A stretch of DNA of 64,000 bases from Thermodesulfobacteriota bacterium (GCA_034189135.1 JAXHVO010000130.1:1-64000), one strand, 5' to 3'. Shown: positions 26,569 through 36,052, counted from the first letter of the stretch. Notes: generated by a model not told the origin, from the sequence alone. Numbers and translations are program-made.

Positions 26569-26991
26569 TTAGGGTTGGTTCCAGGTAAACCGGCCATCTC
26601 CAGCGGGTGCCAGGATACGGGCCTGTCTGAAGTTTGAAATCGTTATATGCGGATGCGGAAAGCCCTTTTGCTGACAAATTTCATAAAGCCGGGTTAGCTC
26701 AAAAGGCTGTTCAAGTTCTTCAATCAAATGAGAATAATAACGCGCAGCTTCATTGATGTCTGCAGGAAAACGATGGGGGATCACGGAAGTATCTTCATCC
26801 TGCACTTCTTCGGTTTGTTCCGGGGGATGATTATGGTTGAATTTTGATATGAAATTTTCCCAGAACCTTAAAACTCTATTAAGCTGGGAAACCACAAAAG
26901 ACAAAACCACCAGACCGGAAAAAACGATGATGGCTCCGGTATAAGCCATGGCCCATCCATTGGCATTATTTATTGCTTCTAAACCGTACAA
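26569..26991 (-). CDS. OadG-like membrane subunit with C-terminal extension
   Basis: A TTG start at 26991 follows GGGAGG. The 140-aa protein has one N-terminal transmembrane segment (WAMAYTGAIIVFSGLVVLSF), as in OadG/MmdC gamma subunits that anchor the decarboxylase complex. After a proline/acidic linker (HPPEQTEEVQDEDT) comes a ~75-residue soluble domain (INEAARYYSHLIEELEQPFEL...YEICQQKGFPHPH) that is longer than a classical gamma tail and resembles a small alpha+beta domain. This extension may dock a carboxyltransferase encoded elsewhere. Pairing with oadB 24 nt downstream supports the role. Confidence 0.75.
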   Translation of the reverse strand: MYGLEAINNANGWAMAYTGAIIVFSGLVVLSFVVSQLNRVLRFWENFISKFNHNHPPEQTEEVQDEDTSVIPHRFPADINEAARYYSHLIEELEQPFELTRLYEICQQKGFPHPHITISNFRQARILAPAGDGRFTWNQP

Positions 26992-27247
26992 TTTAAACCT
27001 CCCTGTTTAACTAAAGAAACCGTGGTAAATGCTAAATCAGCAGTACCTTTAATAGAACATCGGTTAAAATAAACAAAAGAGTTAGTTGCTCATAAAACAT
27101 AAAAGATGTCAACAGAAATGATACTTTTTAATAAGGAAAAAACCGTTTGCAGCAGACAGGAATGATGATACCCTTGTTATATTTTCTATTGTAAAAAAAA
27201 ATTGCCCGGCATAAATAAAAAACGGATAGAAAGGATACGACTTGCCC

Positions 27248-28231
27248 ATGTCTACTTCCGCATCTGAAAAATTGCGCCGTTTTTATGATCAGTTTTCCAG
27301 CAATGACCATGTGCTAATCTTGATTAATGCTGATCCGGACGCCATTGCATGTGCCATGGCGGTGAAAAGGCTGCTGTGGAGAAAAACAGCCGGTGTAACC
27401 CTATCCAATATCAATGTGATCAAGAGGCCGGATAACTTAGCCATGATACGCCTGTTGGGAGTAAGCCTTGTTCATGTGGATGAAATTGATGAAAATGCGT
27501 TTAGTCGAATAGTGATGGTGGATTCTCAACCGGATCATCACCAATCCTTCGCAAGATTCAGACACGATGTGATTATAGACCATCATCCGGATACCGGGGT
27601 TGATGCACCTTTTACCGATATCCGCCCCAATTACGGCGCTGCTACCAGCATATTGACCGAATACCTTCGTACCGCGAAAATCAAGCCTTCAGCCAAACTG
27701 GCAACCGGCCTGTTTCTCGGCATTAAAGCAGATACGGATAATTTTAAACGGCAAACGCAAATTGAAGATGTCAGGGCATTTCAATATCTTTTTAAATATG
27801 CCAATATCCACCTTGCCAGAAAGATCGAACAGGCGGAACTGAGGCTTGATTTTCTTAAATATTTTAAGACCGCCCTGCAGACCAGGCGCATGCGCAAAGG
27901 CAAGGTCTTCGTCCACCTAGGGGCTGTGGCCAACCCTGATGTTTGTGTGCTTGTGGCTGATTTTTTTATGAGGGTTGATTCAGTCACATGGAGCATTATC
28001 TCAGGTACCTATGAAAAGAAACTGGTGGTCATCTTTAGAAATGACGGTATCAGGAAAAATGCAGGCACCGTGGCACAAAAAGCTTTCGGCTTTATCGGTT
28101 CAGCCGGCGGTCATAAAAGTATGGCCCGTGCCGAGATGCCTGTGGTCGAAATAAAGGAGTACACCGATTACAAAGATGAAAAAAAACTGCTCAGGTGGAT
28201 CATAAGCAGGATTGAAAGAAAGGCTGGGTAA
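27248..28231 (+). CDS. DHH-family phosphoesterase (NrnA-like)
   Basis: ATG 27248 is used. The 327-aa product has the DHH-family order: INADPDAIA, MVDSQPDHHQSF, VIIDHHPDTG (the DHH motif), and a C-terminal DHHA1-type region ending with GSAGGHKSMARAEMP (the GGH motif). NrnA-like enzymes are Mn-dependent and degrade nanoRNAs and 3'-phosphoadenosine-5'-phosphate. The first motif reads NADPDAI instead of the usual HxDxDxx, with the leading His replaced by Asn, as seen in a subset of these proteins. It is followed 5 nt later by an MBL-fold hydrolase gene. Confidence 0.88.
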   Translation: MSTSASEKLRRFYDQFSSNDHVLILINADPDAIACAMAVKRLLWRKTAGVTLSNINVIKRPDNLAMIRLLGVSLVHVDEIDENAFSRIVMVDSQPDHHQSFARFRHDVIIDHHPDTGVDAPFTDIRPNYGAATSILTEYLRTAKIKPSAKLATGLFLGIKADTDNFKRQTQIEDVRAFQYLFKYANIHLARKIEQAELRLDFLKYFKTALQTRRMRKGKVFVHLGAVANPDVCVLVADFFMRVDSVTWSIISGTYEKKLVVIFRNDGIRKNAGTVAQKAFGFIGSAGGHKSMARAEMPVVEIKEYTDYKDEKKLLRWIISRIERKAG

Positions 28232-28236
28232 CCCGC

Positions 28237-29019
28237 ATGGAATCAACTGAAATAACCGTTACCATTCTCGGTTCCGGGACGTGTGTTCCATCACTTAAGC
28301 GAAGCGCCTGTTCCGTTCTCCTTGACATTAACGGGTCAAAGCTGCTGTTCGATTCAGGACCGGGCACCATGAGAAGGCTCCTTGAAACCGGAACAACCAT
28401 ATCCGACATCTCTTTTATATTTTACAGTCACCTGCACCCGGATCACACCGGAGAGCTGGTTAACTTTTTGTTTGCCACCAAATATCCGGATGAAAACAGC
28501 CGAACCATTCCATTAACGATCATCGCAGGACACGGCTTTTCCACCTTTTATAAAAAGCTTAAAAACATTTATGGGAACTGGATAGAGCTTTCTCCGGGTC
28601 TGCTAACCATACTTGAGCTGGACAACACCTCCCCTGATTCGATTGGTTTCGATCACTTTACCGTAAAATCAATCCCGGTTGAACACACTGAGGAAAGTAT
28701 CGCATACAGGGTAAACACCGTGAGGGGAAAATCCGTGGTCTATTCAGGTGATACGGATTTTAATGAAAATCTGATTACACTCGCCAAAAAGGCGGATCTG
28801 CTTATCTGTGAATCTGCCATGCCCGATGAATTAAAGGTCACGGGCCACCTGACCCCTTCCCTGTCCGGTGAAATTGCCACCCGGGCAAATGTCGGCAAGC
28901 TGGTTCTCACCCATTTTTATCCCGAATGCGACCACACCGATATTAAAAAACAATGCCGCAAAACCTGGTCCGGTCCACTTGTGCTGGCAGAGGACCTGAT
29001 GAATATCGATTTTATATAA
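28237..29019 (+). CDS. Metallo-beta-lactamase-fold hydrolase (RNase Z-like)
   Basis: The 260-aa protein has the MBL metal-binding series: YSHLHPDHTGE (HxHxDH), then VEHTEESIAYRV, VYSGDTDFNE (Asp ligand) and VLTHFYPE (His ligand). The GSGTCVP start and lack of extra domains put it near RNase Z/arylsulfatase-type members. It begins 5 nt after the DHH gene, so both are in one transcript, which suggests RNA or nucleotide turnover. Substrate unproven. Exosite features of true RNase Z were not identified. Confidence 0.85.
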   Translation: MESTEITVTILGSGTCVPSLKRSACSVLLDINGSKLLFDSGPGTMRRLLETGTTISDISFIFYSHLHPDHTGELVNFLFATKYPDENSRTIPLTIIAGHGFSTFYKKLKNIYGNWIELSPGLLTILELDNTSPDSIGFDHFTVKSIPVEHTEESIAYRVNTVRGKSVVYSGDTDFNENLITLAKKADLLICESAMPDELKVTGHLTPSLSGEIATRANVGKLVLTHFYPECDHTDIKKQCRKTWSGPLVLAEDLMNIDFI

Positions 29020-29233
29020 ATAACTCTTATAGTTTGAGCCGGCAGGTCAATCCTGCTTTTGTCCTTTTGCTCAACCTTGCATAGATCCGGCAAAGTCTCC
29101 ACCGTTTTTAAGGCAGCAAGTGCAATCTTAACCAGGCAGTTAATGTGTCTATTTTTCTCCCAAATGTACCGGCACCGGTTTTACAAAACTGCTGTATCTA
29201 ATACTAAATGTAATATCAAGCGGACATGTTTAT

Positions 29234-29767
29234 TTAAGACAGTTTTTCCGATCCAGTCATGTGTGTGGCTTTTAGTATCGGTTCGAAATCTTTTAATGCT
29301 TTTTCACTCAGCATGTTCAGTTTTTTTGCCACTTTTGGTTCGAAAAGGACATAGATACCCTTTGATTCGGTGCAAAGAACACCTTCTTCGTTGTATATCC
29401 TGCCCTGCATCACGGCTTGCCTTTCGCTCTTCTTTTCAAAAACATTCCCCGCGATTTTAAGCTCCATTCCATGGTATACGGGTTTGATAAAATCTATCGT
29501 CATGGATTTGGTTAGAATCATTTTTTTTAACAGATAGATGGCTGACCAGCTCATAATTTCATCCAGCATGGTGGATAATATGCCGCCATGAACCAGGTTG
29601 TCCCAGCCGACCAGATGATCAGGCACCTTCACCCATGAAAACACGGACTTGTCATCAGAAAAGAATTTCATCCTCAGCCCGCTGGGATTTGCCGGACCGC
29701 ACCCGAAACACATATGATCATCGCGATTATGAAGCTGTTTGATTCCAGTTTTGATATGATTGTCCAC
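29234..29767 (-). CDS. PaaI-type hotdog thioesterase
   Basis: The GTG start at 29767 follows CGGAGG. The 177-aa protein has the 4HBT/PaaI layout: a short lead with CFGCGPANPSGLRMKFF, then the core helix motif LVHGGILSTMLDEIMSW with the HGG and Asp/Glu of the active site, then SMTIDFIKPVYHGMELKI. Hotdog thioesterases hydrolyse acyl-CoA or aryl-CoA esters as homotetramers or hexamers. It is an isolated minus-strand gene; the substrate cannot be inferred. Confidence 0.85.
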   Translation of the reverse strand: MDNHIKTGIKQLHNRDDHMCFGCGPANPSGLRMKFFSDDKSVFSWVKVPDHLVGWDNLVHGGILSTMLDEIMSWSAIYLLKKMILTKSMTIDFIKPVYHGMELKIAGNVFEKKSERQAVMQGRIYNEEGVLCTESKGIYVLFEPKVAKKLNMLSEKALKDFEPILKATHMTGSEKLS

Positions 29768-30155
29768 GTTTTTCCTCCGTCATGCTTCAATGGATTGTAA
29801 AATCTTTGCCGCTGAAAACGGGATGCCCGATATATAGGCGCAAGACCAGGGCGGCCCAACCTCGAAATTGGGCGCATGGGGAGGTTTTGAAGCCCCCTGC
29901 TACATGTCGAACCGTTCAATAATTATCTCAAATAATCTATTATGATAAAAAACGGGTAAAAATGCAAGGTTATATCGCAGTCGAATTAAAATACTGTTGC
30001 AGAATGGGTGGCGTTGATTTAAACATCAGGATTATTTTAAAAAGTTTAGCTTTGCAATAGAACATAATGGATTTAAGGCCTCAAGGGTAAGAACCGGAAA
30101 GGTTTTGACACCATTTCAGCTTATTATTCATCCCTCTGAAACACAGGAGAAATTC

Positions 30156-30479
30156 ATGAAAAAACTAAACGGGCAGCAAAAAAAATATTTAAGGGGGCTT
30201 GCACACAACCTAAAACCGGTGGTCTTGATCGGGCAGAGCGGTTTACCCGGCCCTGTGATAAAGGCCATCGATGAGGCACTGGTTGCTCATGAACTGATTA
30301 AAATTAAGTGTAATGCACATAAGGAAAAAGAAAGTAAAAAAGATATGGCGATGACCATTGAAAACAGTACACATTCCCAACTGGTAGGGATTGTGGGTCA
30401 TACCATCATTTTTTTCAGACAGAACATTGATCCGGAAAAACAGAAAATTCATTTTCCCCAACGGTCTGACAATGATTAG
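30156..30479 (+). CDS. yhbY: YhbY-family (CRM domain) RNA-binding protein
   Basis: ATG 30156 is chosen because AGGAG lies ~8 nt upstream and MKKLNGQQKKYLRGLAHNLKP is the usual start. The 107-aa protein carries the CRM signature: VVLIGQSGLPGPVIKAIDEAL, then ELIKIKCNAH, and VGIVGHTIIFFRQN. YhbY binds the pre-50S ribosomal particle. It stands alone with ~240 nt of upstream spacing. Confident family call. Confidence 0.92.
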   Translation: MKKLNGQQKKYLRGLAHNLKPVVLIGQSGLPGPVIKAIDEALVAHELIKIKCNAHKEKESKKDMAMTIENSTHSQLVGIVGHTIIFFRQNIDPEKQKIHFPQRSDND

Positions 30480-30554
30480 AATCTCTTGCTGAGATGGAAA
30501 CCAGTAAAGATTAAGAGGGTGCGCTGAGGCCTTGGCAAAATGGTAATTTTCCTG

Positions 30555-31265
30555 TCACCGATACAACGTTTTTAATTTTATCATTTTATTCCGCACCTGT
30601 TCCTTCAGAGTATCGATTGCAAGGTCCTTAAATGACGCGTAAGGAATCGGTTTGCCGAAAATGACTGAAACGGTTTGCGGATGCAAGTGCCAGCTGTTCT
30701 TATTGTTAAATTCATACAACCCGTTAAACGCGAAGGGAAGAATATCCGCCTTGGCTTCTCTGGCAAGGTGAAACGGGCCTTTTTTAAACGATCCGATTTT
30801 TCCTGTCAGCGTGCGGTGACCTTCCGGAAGAATTATAATGGATGTACCGGATTTAATCACCTGTTTTGCTTTTTCCAGAGCTTTGACTGCCTCGGTGATA
30901 TTTTTCCGCTGTATGGGAATGTTACCCCATTTCCGTGTTAAATATCCAAACAAAGGTAAAGAAAAATGGGATGCTGCCTCCACACCCACCCAGTACTTCG
31001 GAAAAGCTGCGGGTAATGTAAAAATATCAAAAAGACTTTCATGATTTCCCATGAATATGTATGAATGGTTTGGGTCAACATTTTCAACCCCAAGGGTTCT
31101 CAAATTCACACCCATGATCAGCAGTTGCATTCTCGCCATGATACGAATAGCCGGATAGATTGTTTTGGTAGAGAACAGGATCATACCGAAAACAATGATG
31201 CAAAATATTACCATAAAAAATAATGCCCCTATTGCCCAGAGTAACGCTGAAATAATCGATCTCAC
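30555..31265 (-). CDS. plsC: 1-acyl-sn-glycerol-3-phosphate acyltransferase
   Basis: The 236-aa protein starts with a transmembrane segment (LLWAIGALFFMVIFCIIVFGM) and has the acyltransferase motifs GNHESLFD (HX4D), GNIPIQR and ILPEGHRT. PlsC acylates lysophosphatidate to phosphatidate at the cytoplasmic membrane. A GTG start at 31265 overlaps the stop of the lipid kinase gene (GTGA, 4 nt), so the two are translationally coupled and both act in phospholipid or glycolipid metabolism. Confidence 0.92.
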   Translation of the reverse strand: MRSIISALLWAIGALFFMVIFCIIVFGMILFSTKTIYPAIRIMARMQLLIMGVNLRTLGVENVDPNHSYIFMGNHESLFDIFTLPAAFPKYWVGVEAASHFSLPLFGYLTRKWGNIPIQRKNITEAVKALEKAKQVIKSGTSIIILPEGHRTLTGKIGSFKKGPFHLAREAKADILPFAFNGLYEFNNKNSWHLHPQTVSVIFGKPIPYASFKDLAIDTLKEQVRNKMIKLKTLYR

Positions 31266-32149
31266 GAGAAGTACCTCACACGCCCCGATAAAATGGTGAC
31301 CTGTGTCGGTGTGGCCCCGAAAATTTCTCCGTCCGGGAGCAGTGTTTTTCCTGGTGTGGTGCGAATAGATACGGTTTTTGCCTGGTAAAATAATACGGCA
31401 GGATTCTCGCCATGGGTTCCCTTAAATATCTTGGGAAATGTGGATATCAGGTTGGTTCTGCTTAGGGGTGACAATACCACCACGTCGAAAAGACCGTCAT
31501 CGATTTTTGCCCCGGGTGCCATCAGCATTTTGCCACCGGTAAATCTTGAATTGCAGATTTCCACAAAACAGTTTTTTGCTGAAATGTTTTGGCCATCTAT
31601 TTCCATTTCCAGGGAGTGGAATTTCAAGTTCATGGTGCGGTACAGTACGCCGATGATATAACTCAGATCGCCTGTCCATCCAAACCGTGCGGCTGTTTGG
31701 GCCACGTCGGTAACAAATCCCAACCCCATCAAATTAACAAAAAAATACACATCTTCACCCTGGGTAAAGCGGCACACATCGACCGCCATTGTGGTCCCAC
31801 GGCAAAGAGCCGCAAATCCGTCTTCTTCGGTAAAAATCTCAAGATCCCTGGCAAATGAGTTTCCGCGTCCGGCCGGGATGATTCCCAGCGACGGCAACTC
31901 AGTGTCATGGTGGTATTTAAGCAACCCGTTCAATAAATGGTAGTTCGTTCCGTCCCCGCCCACACTAACAATTCCGTCATATTCCGCTAAAGATATGTGT
32001 TTCATTATTTCAGCGGCATGACCGTGGTACTGGGTGACAAACACATTAAACCGAATATTGGCTTCTTTCAGCCGTTTTTCAGCTAACTTCATCAAATTTT
32101 TGGCTTTTTTCGCGCCTATCCGCGGATTGAGGACCAATGCAATTTTCAT
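31262..32149 (-). CDS. Diacylglycerol/lipid kinase family protein
   Basis: The 295-aa protein has the DAGK catalytic domain: LVLNPRIGAKKAK, the nucleotide-binding VSVGGDGTNYHLLNGL (GGDGT motif), GIIPAGRGNSFARDL, then C-terminal LMAPGAKIDDGLFDVVVLS. It is in the YegS/DgkB group, phosphorylating diacylglycerol or a related lipid. It is immediately upstream of plsC with overlap, which fits recycling of diacylglycerol to phosphatidate. ATG 32149 is the first Met of the conserved frame. Confidence 0.9.
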   Translation of the reverse strand: MKIALVLNPRIGAKKAKNLMKLAEKRLKEANIRFNVFVTQYHGHAAEIMKHISLAEYDGIVSVGGDGTNYHLLNGLLKYHHDTELPSLGIIPAGRGNSFARDLEIFTEEDGFAALCRGTTMAVDVCRFTQGEDVYFFVNLMGLGFVTDVAQTAARFGWTGDLSYIIGVLYRTMNLKFHSLEMEIDGQNISAKNCFVEICNSRFTGGKMLMAPGAKIDDGLFDVVVLSPLSRTNLISTFPKIFKGTHGENPAVLFYQAKTVSIRTTPGKTLLPDGEIFGATPTQVTILSGRVRYFS

Positions 32150-32955
32150 GGGTTATGCATCTCGACAAAGAATCCGGAGCCTCATATTCACTTTAACCGA
32201 GGGTTTCCTTTTCAATAAGAAGTTGAGCATAGTTTGGACTTCAATCTTTTCAGATCTCAAAATTACTTTAAAGCTTGCCAGCCCCTAAGGACTGAGCTGT
32301 GGTGCCGTTACTCCCTTTTACTGATAAAAAATGGATTCTATCATTATGGTTTTGGGAAAGCAAGTAACCGCCATGATCTTTTTTACTAAGTCGTTTATAT
32401 ATCATTTGGGTATTACAACATTCTGTATAACTCTGATACTGGCAAGATGGCTTATGAATTCAAAAGGCCGGTTTTTATAGGGCACTCTCAATATATTACC
32501 CGTCTGAATTTTCTTGACATTAAGAGGTGTCCCATAATATTTAAACTTTAATATGGTCCTCACCTAAAGCTTAATCTCACTTTTACAATTACTTTCCTTT
32601 ATTTTGGCAATTTCTATCCATCGTTGAATCGATGCTCAACTTCTAAATGCTCTTCCCTCTTAAAGATACTGGTTTTTTCTTATATAACCTATAACTTATG
32701 TAAAGATTAATATGGAGAAACCCCTCAAAATGTGCCAGCCTTGCTCCTAACAGGACGTTTGTTCTGTTGGGAGCTAAATCACTTCTACAAAAAACCAAAT
32801 CCAGAGAAATCAGCCACAGATCTTCACTAAATTATTGTATCAAAGAGTCTGTCGCATTGCCAAAGCAACTAAAATTCAAAAGATAAGGAAGTGATATAGC
32901 TTTTGGTCTTTAGGGCTGAATATTACAATTTCTTAGAAAACAAGGAGGCTACACT
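32150..32955. other. Non-coding stretch upstream of an IS3 insertion
   Basis: About 800 nt with no supported reading frame. It contains a 10-bp hairpin CTCCTAACAG/CTGTTGGGAG (32744-32773). At the right end is a well-formed ribosome site AAGGAGG (32942-32948) with ATG 32956, whose frame runs straight into the IS3 end and stops soon after, so it may be a gene start cut off by the insertion. Confidence 0.5.
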
Positions 32956-33038
32956 ATGAAAAGGGGCGATGGACCCCATTGTATGGACAGCCTGAGCAGA
33001 GAGTTAAGCTTTTAATCAGCAGGTTGAAAGAGGAGGCA

Positions 33039-33872
33039 TCAGGCAGCCTCTGCAAATGGATGAGGAAGGTTGTAATAAACTTCATCCGGTGTCAGATTGT
33101 CAAGGGCCTGGTGAGAACGTTCCTGGTTGTAAAACCTAAACCATTCCTTGAGTCCGTTTCGTAATTGCATGCCATGATCGAAAGCATGCAGGTAAAGATA
33201 GTGATACTTAACCGTCCACCACAGGCGTTCAATGAAAATATTGTCTTGGACACGGCCTCTGCCGTCCATGCTGATTTTGATATTCTGATGTTTTAAAACA
33301 TCGGTAAAAGCACTGCTGGTAAACTGGGCTCCTTGATCCGTGTTGAAGATTTCAGGTGCACCGAATCGATGAATAGCTTCTTCCAAAGCCTCAACACAAA
33401 AGTCAGCATCCAGGGTATTGGAGACACGCCAGGATAAGACTTTACGGCTGTTCCAGTCCATGACAGCCACAAGATACATAAAACCACGGCTCATGGGAAC
33501 ATAGGTGATATCTGCCGCCCACACTTGATTTGGGCGGTTAATATTTAAGTTTCTAAGGAGATAGGGATATACCTTGTGAGCCGGATGTGGGCGACTGGTC
33601 CTGGGTTTTGGATAAATAGCTTCAAGGCCCATGAGGCGCATCAGCCGCTGAACACGCTTGCGATTGATTTTATATCCCAGCCTGCGCAGATGGTTCCTCA
33701 TGGAGCGACTGCCCCATGTGGGTGTTTTTAGATACTGTTTATCGATGAGTTCCATCAGTTTTAAGTCTTCGGGCTTTATCGGTTTCTTTTTATAGTAATA
33801 CGTGGATCGATTGATATTCAGCAGTGGGCATTGTCGGAAGATACTCAGATTCTGGCAGGCAGGATCGACCAT
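33039..33872 (-). CDS. IS3-family transposase orfB (DDE)
   Basis: The 277-aa protein has the N-terminal HTH_21 region (YYYKKKPIKPEDLKLMELI) and the rve integrase core with the DDE triad: WAADITYVPM (D), NTDQGAQFTSSAF (D) and DNIFIERLWWTVKYHYLYLH (E). The open frame extends upstream of ATG 33872 (FLKRKQRQG), as expected for an orfB normally made as an OrfAB fusion by -1 frameshifting. It appears intact. Confidence 0.92.
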   Translation of the reverse strand: MVDPACQNLSIFRQCPLLNINRSTYYYKKKPIKPEDLKLMELIDKQYLKTPTWGSRSMRNHLRRLGYKINRKRVQRLMRLMGLEAIYPKPRTSRPHPAHKVYPYLLRNLNINRPNQVWAADITYVPMSRGFMYLVAVMDWNSRKVLSWRVSNTLDADFCVEALEEAIHRFGAPEIFNTDQGAQFTSSAFTDVLKHQNIKISMDGRGRVQDNIFIERLWWTVKYHYLYLHAFDHGMQLRNGLKEWFRFYNQERSHQALDNLTPDEVYYNLPHPFAEAA

Positions 33873-33892
33873 TCCCTGCCGCTGTTTGCGTT

Positions 33893-34174
33893 TCAGAAAC
33901 CGAGTTTGCGTGATAAAAAATCGTTTTCAACCTTCAGTTGTCCGATTTGCCGGTGAAGTTCATCAATCTTAGCATCCACCTGTTTGCGAGATTTATTGCC
34001 TTTGCCAAATGAGTCGGCGGCATTTTAAACCAGAGCTCGCTTCCAGGCGGCGATCATAGTCGGATGTACGCCAAATCGTTGAGATAATTCTGCGGTTGTC
34101 TGTTCGTTTCTTAAAGCCGCTAACGCGACTTTGGCCTTGAATTCGGGACTATACTTTTTTCGCTTGTTGCTCAT
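33893..34174 (-). pseudogene. IS3-family orfA interrupted by a nonsense codon
   Basis: From ATG 34174 the frame encodes a helix-turn-helix (SPEFKAKVALAALRNEQTTAE, LSQRFGVHPTMIAAWKR) and then meets TAA at 34025-34027 after 49 codons. Homology continues in the same frame past it (NAADSFGKGNKSRKQVDAKI, then the leucine-zipper end VENDFLSRKLGF) to TGA 33893-33895. A single AAA-to-TAA change explains this, so the transposase fusion is probably no longer made from this copy. Confidence 0.85.
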
Positions 34175-34257
34175 GTCAGCTCCTTTCTGTTTATGCTGAC
34201 TCAGAGCTTAACACGTTGTACTAATTTGTCCAATTTTATGGGTCCACCGCCAGGTAC

Positions 34258-35019
34258 ATGAATTTTTTTTTGATGATAGTGTGTTTTTTTCTTCTGTTAG
34301 GAACAGCGAATGCCCAACACATGACCGAGGTGAATGTTAGATATGATTCTCGTTATTTTCCAGAATTTGTTTATGGCAGAGGAGGATCTGAGGGGCATTC
34401 GGGTGCATACATTCAAATTGTTGCTGGAATAGACGGATACAATGATTTCAGTAAAATCAGAGTTAAAGCCAAACATATAGCCAGTGACTTTGAGGTTAGC
34501 CTTGTAGAACAACCCTCTGCATGTATTGGAGGATGGCCTTTTGATAATGTTGATCAATACTTTGTTATTTGGCTTCGACCAGATCAATCGTGAATGACAG
34601 GTAAATGGAGAATTATTTTAAAATACGAGAAAAATGGTACAAAAGAAAAAGAGACAAAGGCCGTTATGGTTCCTCGTTTCAACTTTCCACCAGAGCCAAC
34701 GGGGATTCAGCTTGCGAATTGGAATGGAAAAACTTGGATTGTTTGGAATAGAATTGGAGATCCGGGTAATTCTGGAAAACACGTTGAGTACCGAATTGCC
34801 CATTTTACAACACCTGCCCCGCATTGCATGGACGACTGGTTAGTTATTCAGGAGGGAGGACCAACGTATTATGAGTTGTGGAGCGGCAACAGAATTGCAG
34901 TGGAACTTCCCACTAATTGGGTATCAGGAGATTTAATAAGAATTGAGAACAGGGTTTACGACGACATGGATGGAGTCTATCGAAATGACAGGGGAACCAG
35001 ATTTTTCTTTTTGCCCTAA
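34258..35019 (+). pseudogene. Exported protein gene interrupted by in-frame TGA
   Basis: ATG 34258 begins a signal peptide (MNFFLMIVCFFLLLGTANAQ) and a beta-rich region. At 34591-34593 a TGA follows IWLRPDQS, then the same frame continues without break as MTGKWRIILKYEKNG... to TAA 35017-35019 (253 codons in all). The sequence reads best with Trp at the TGA (QS-W-MTGKW), so a TGG-to-TGA nonsense change is likely. No SECIS-like hairpin is seen just after it and there is no redox motif, which argues against Sec. No family recognised. The gene starts 12 nt after the IS3 end and its original promoter may have been displaced. Confidence 0.65.
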
Positions 35020-35074
35020 ATGGATTGATGAAATGTTTTAAGGATCTTTGTCTACACGAAGGTAAAATCATCCA

Positions 35075-35105
35075 AAAGGCAGGGTCAGAAATTGACTCTG
35101 CCTTT
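35075..35105 (+). terminator. Terminator after the exported-protein gene
   Basis: A 13-bp stem AAAGGCAGGGTCA/TGACTCTGCCTTT (35075-35087 with 35093-35105, one G-U pair), loop GAAAT. T-rich sequence follows. Confidence 0.65.
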
Positions 35106-35272
35106 CGTCTTTGCCCTACCTTTCATTAAAAAATATTATCCAATATACACCATCTCACGGCCTTTTAAAACCGCATGATAAATCAATACAAATAATATCT
35201 TATGATTATTGATGTTTTGTTTTTACAGGTTGGATATACGGTTGGAAATTGTATTTTCAGACATGAAAAAAG

Positions 35273-35380
35273 GGCTTACAATTTCTTGTAACCCCTTTAT
35301 TAAGTAGTGGCGGCGACGATCCCGCTTTTCGGCGGGAAACTCGCGACCTTCCCGTCAGGACTGACGGGAAGGTCTAACCA
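35273..35380 (-). pseudogene. tRNA-Asp-like 3' copy with two palindromic insertions and terminator
   Basis: Read on the minus strand, TGGTTAGA (35380 end) leads into a 20-nt palindrome TCCCGTCAG-TC-CTGACGGGA (35350-35369) where the anticodon arm should be, then GGTCGCGAGTT, a second palindrome TCCCGC-CGAAAA-GCGGGA (35320-35337) in place of the T loop, then an acceptor-like end with CCA (35308-35310). A terminator hairpin follows (to 35273). It cannot form a working tRNA. Confidence 0.7.
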
Positions 35381-35386
35381 GTTTTT

Positions 35387-36050
35387 CAATGAATATTTTG
35401 CTTTTACGGTTTTTTACGTATGCTTCTCTTTGTTTTCATCTCTAAACGCTCTGATTTAATTTCCTAAGCCCTTTTTTCAGCTCAATCATAAGTAGCTCCT
35501 TGAGTCCTCATTTGAAGAAGTTGTTGAAATAGGATATGGGGTCGGTCACTCGTATTTTACCCTTGTCATAGGGTCTCTTTATTTCCGCAACAATCTGTAT
35601 GGCCTTTTTGGGGTTAAAGTTGTTTTGTCAACCTGCCGGGGACCTCCTACTAAAACCATCTTTCTTTTCAGATCATTCAGAATATGTGATGCTATATAGC
35701 GCATATGTCTATTTTACCCATAGTTCCAAAACAGCCAAGGCTATTTTGGATTCAAGGTACAGAAATAAAAAACTCCACCGGCATTTTAGATGAACCTGAT
35801 GGGGTTATATATATCAAATCCTAGCCTCAGGCAGAAAAAAGATTTACCCATTAAAAAGTGCGAAAGGTTCTTGACACTACCATAATCAAGAATTTTCCCC
35901 ATTGCCCATAGCTCAAATATGATCTGCAATTCTCCACCACTTTAAATCTGAAAGCGCTATCATATACGACTGCCAGCACAAAATAATTTACCCTGAATTG
36001 TCCCCTTTTTATGGTGGGGATAGTTGTGGGGACGGCAAAAAATAGCCATT
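35387..36050. other. Intergenic stretch without a supported gene
   Basis: Between two tRNA-Asp-like copies. A 64-codon frame at 35599 exists but has no ribosome site or recognisable domain, so I see nothing coding here. The sequence is AT-rich. Confidence 0.5.
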
Positions 36051-36052
36051 AA

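Larger units (their letters stand above)
32970..34246 (-). mobile_element. IS3-family insertion sequence
   Basis: The ends are imperfect inverted repeats: TGGACCCCATTGTATGGACA at 32970 and the complement of TGGACCCATAAAATTGGACA ending at 34246. The 1277-nt span encodes orfA and orfB on the minus strand, as in IS3. The bases just outside are GCGA and, read inward from the right, GCGG, so repeats may extend further; no clear 3-4 bp target duplication is visible. orfA is broken by a stop, so the copy is probably inactive. Confidence 0.85.

Noticed and set aside
34591-34593. TGA in the exported protein gene as a selenocysteine codon
   Set aside because: No hairpin just downstream, no redox-type motif, and Trp fits the context; treated as nonsense.
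35599-35793. 64-codon frame between tRNA-like copies
   Set aside because: No ribosome site, no domain, odd composition; likely chance.
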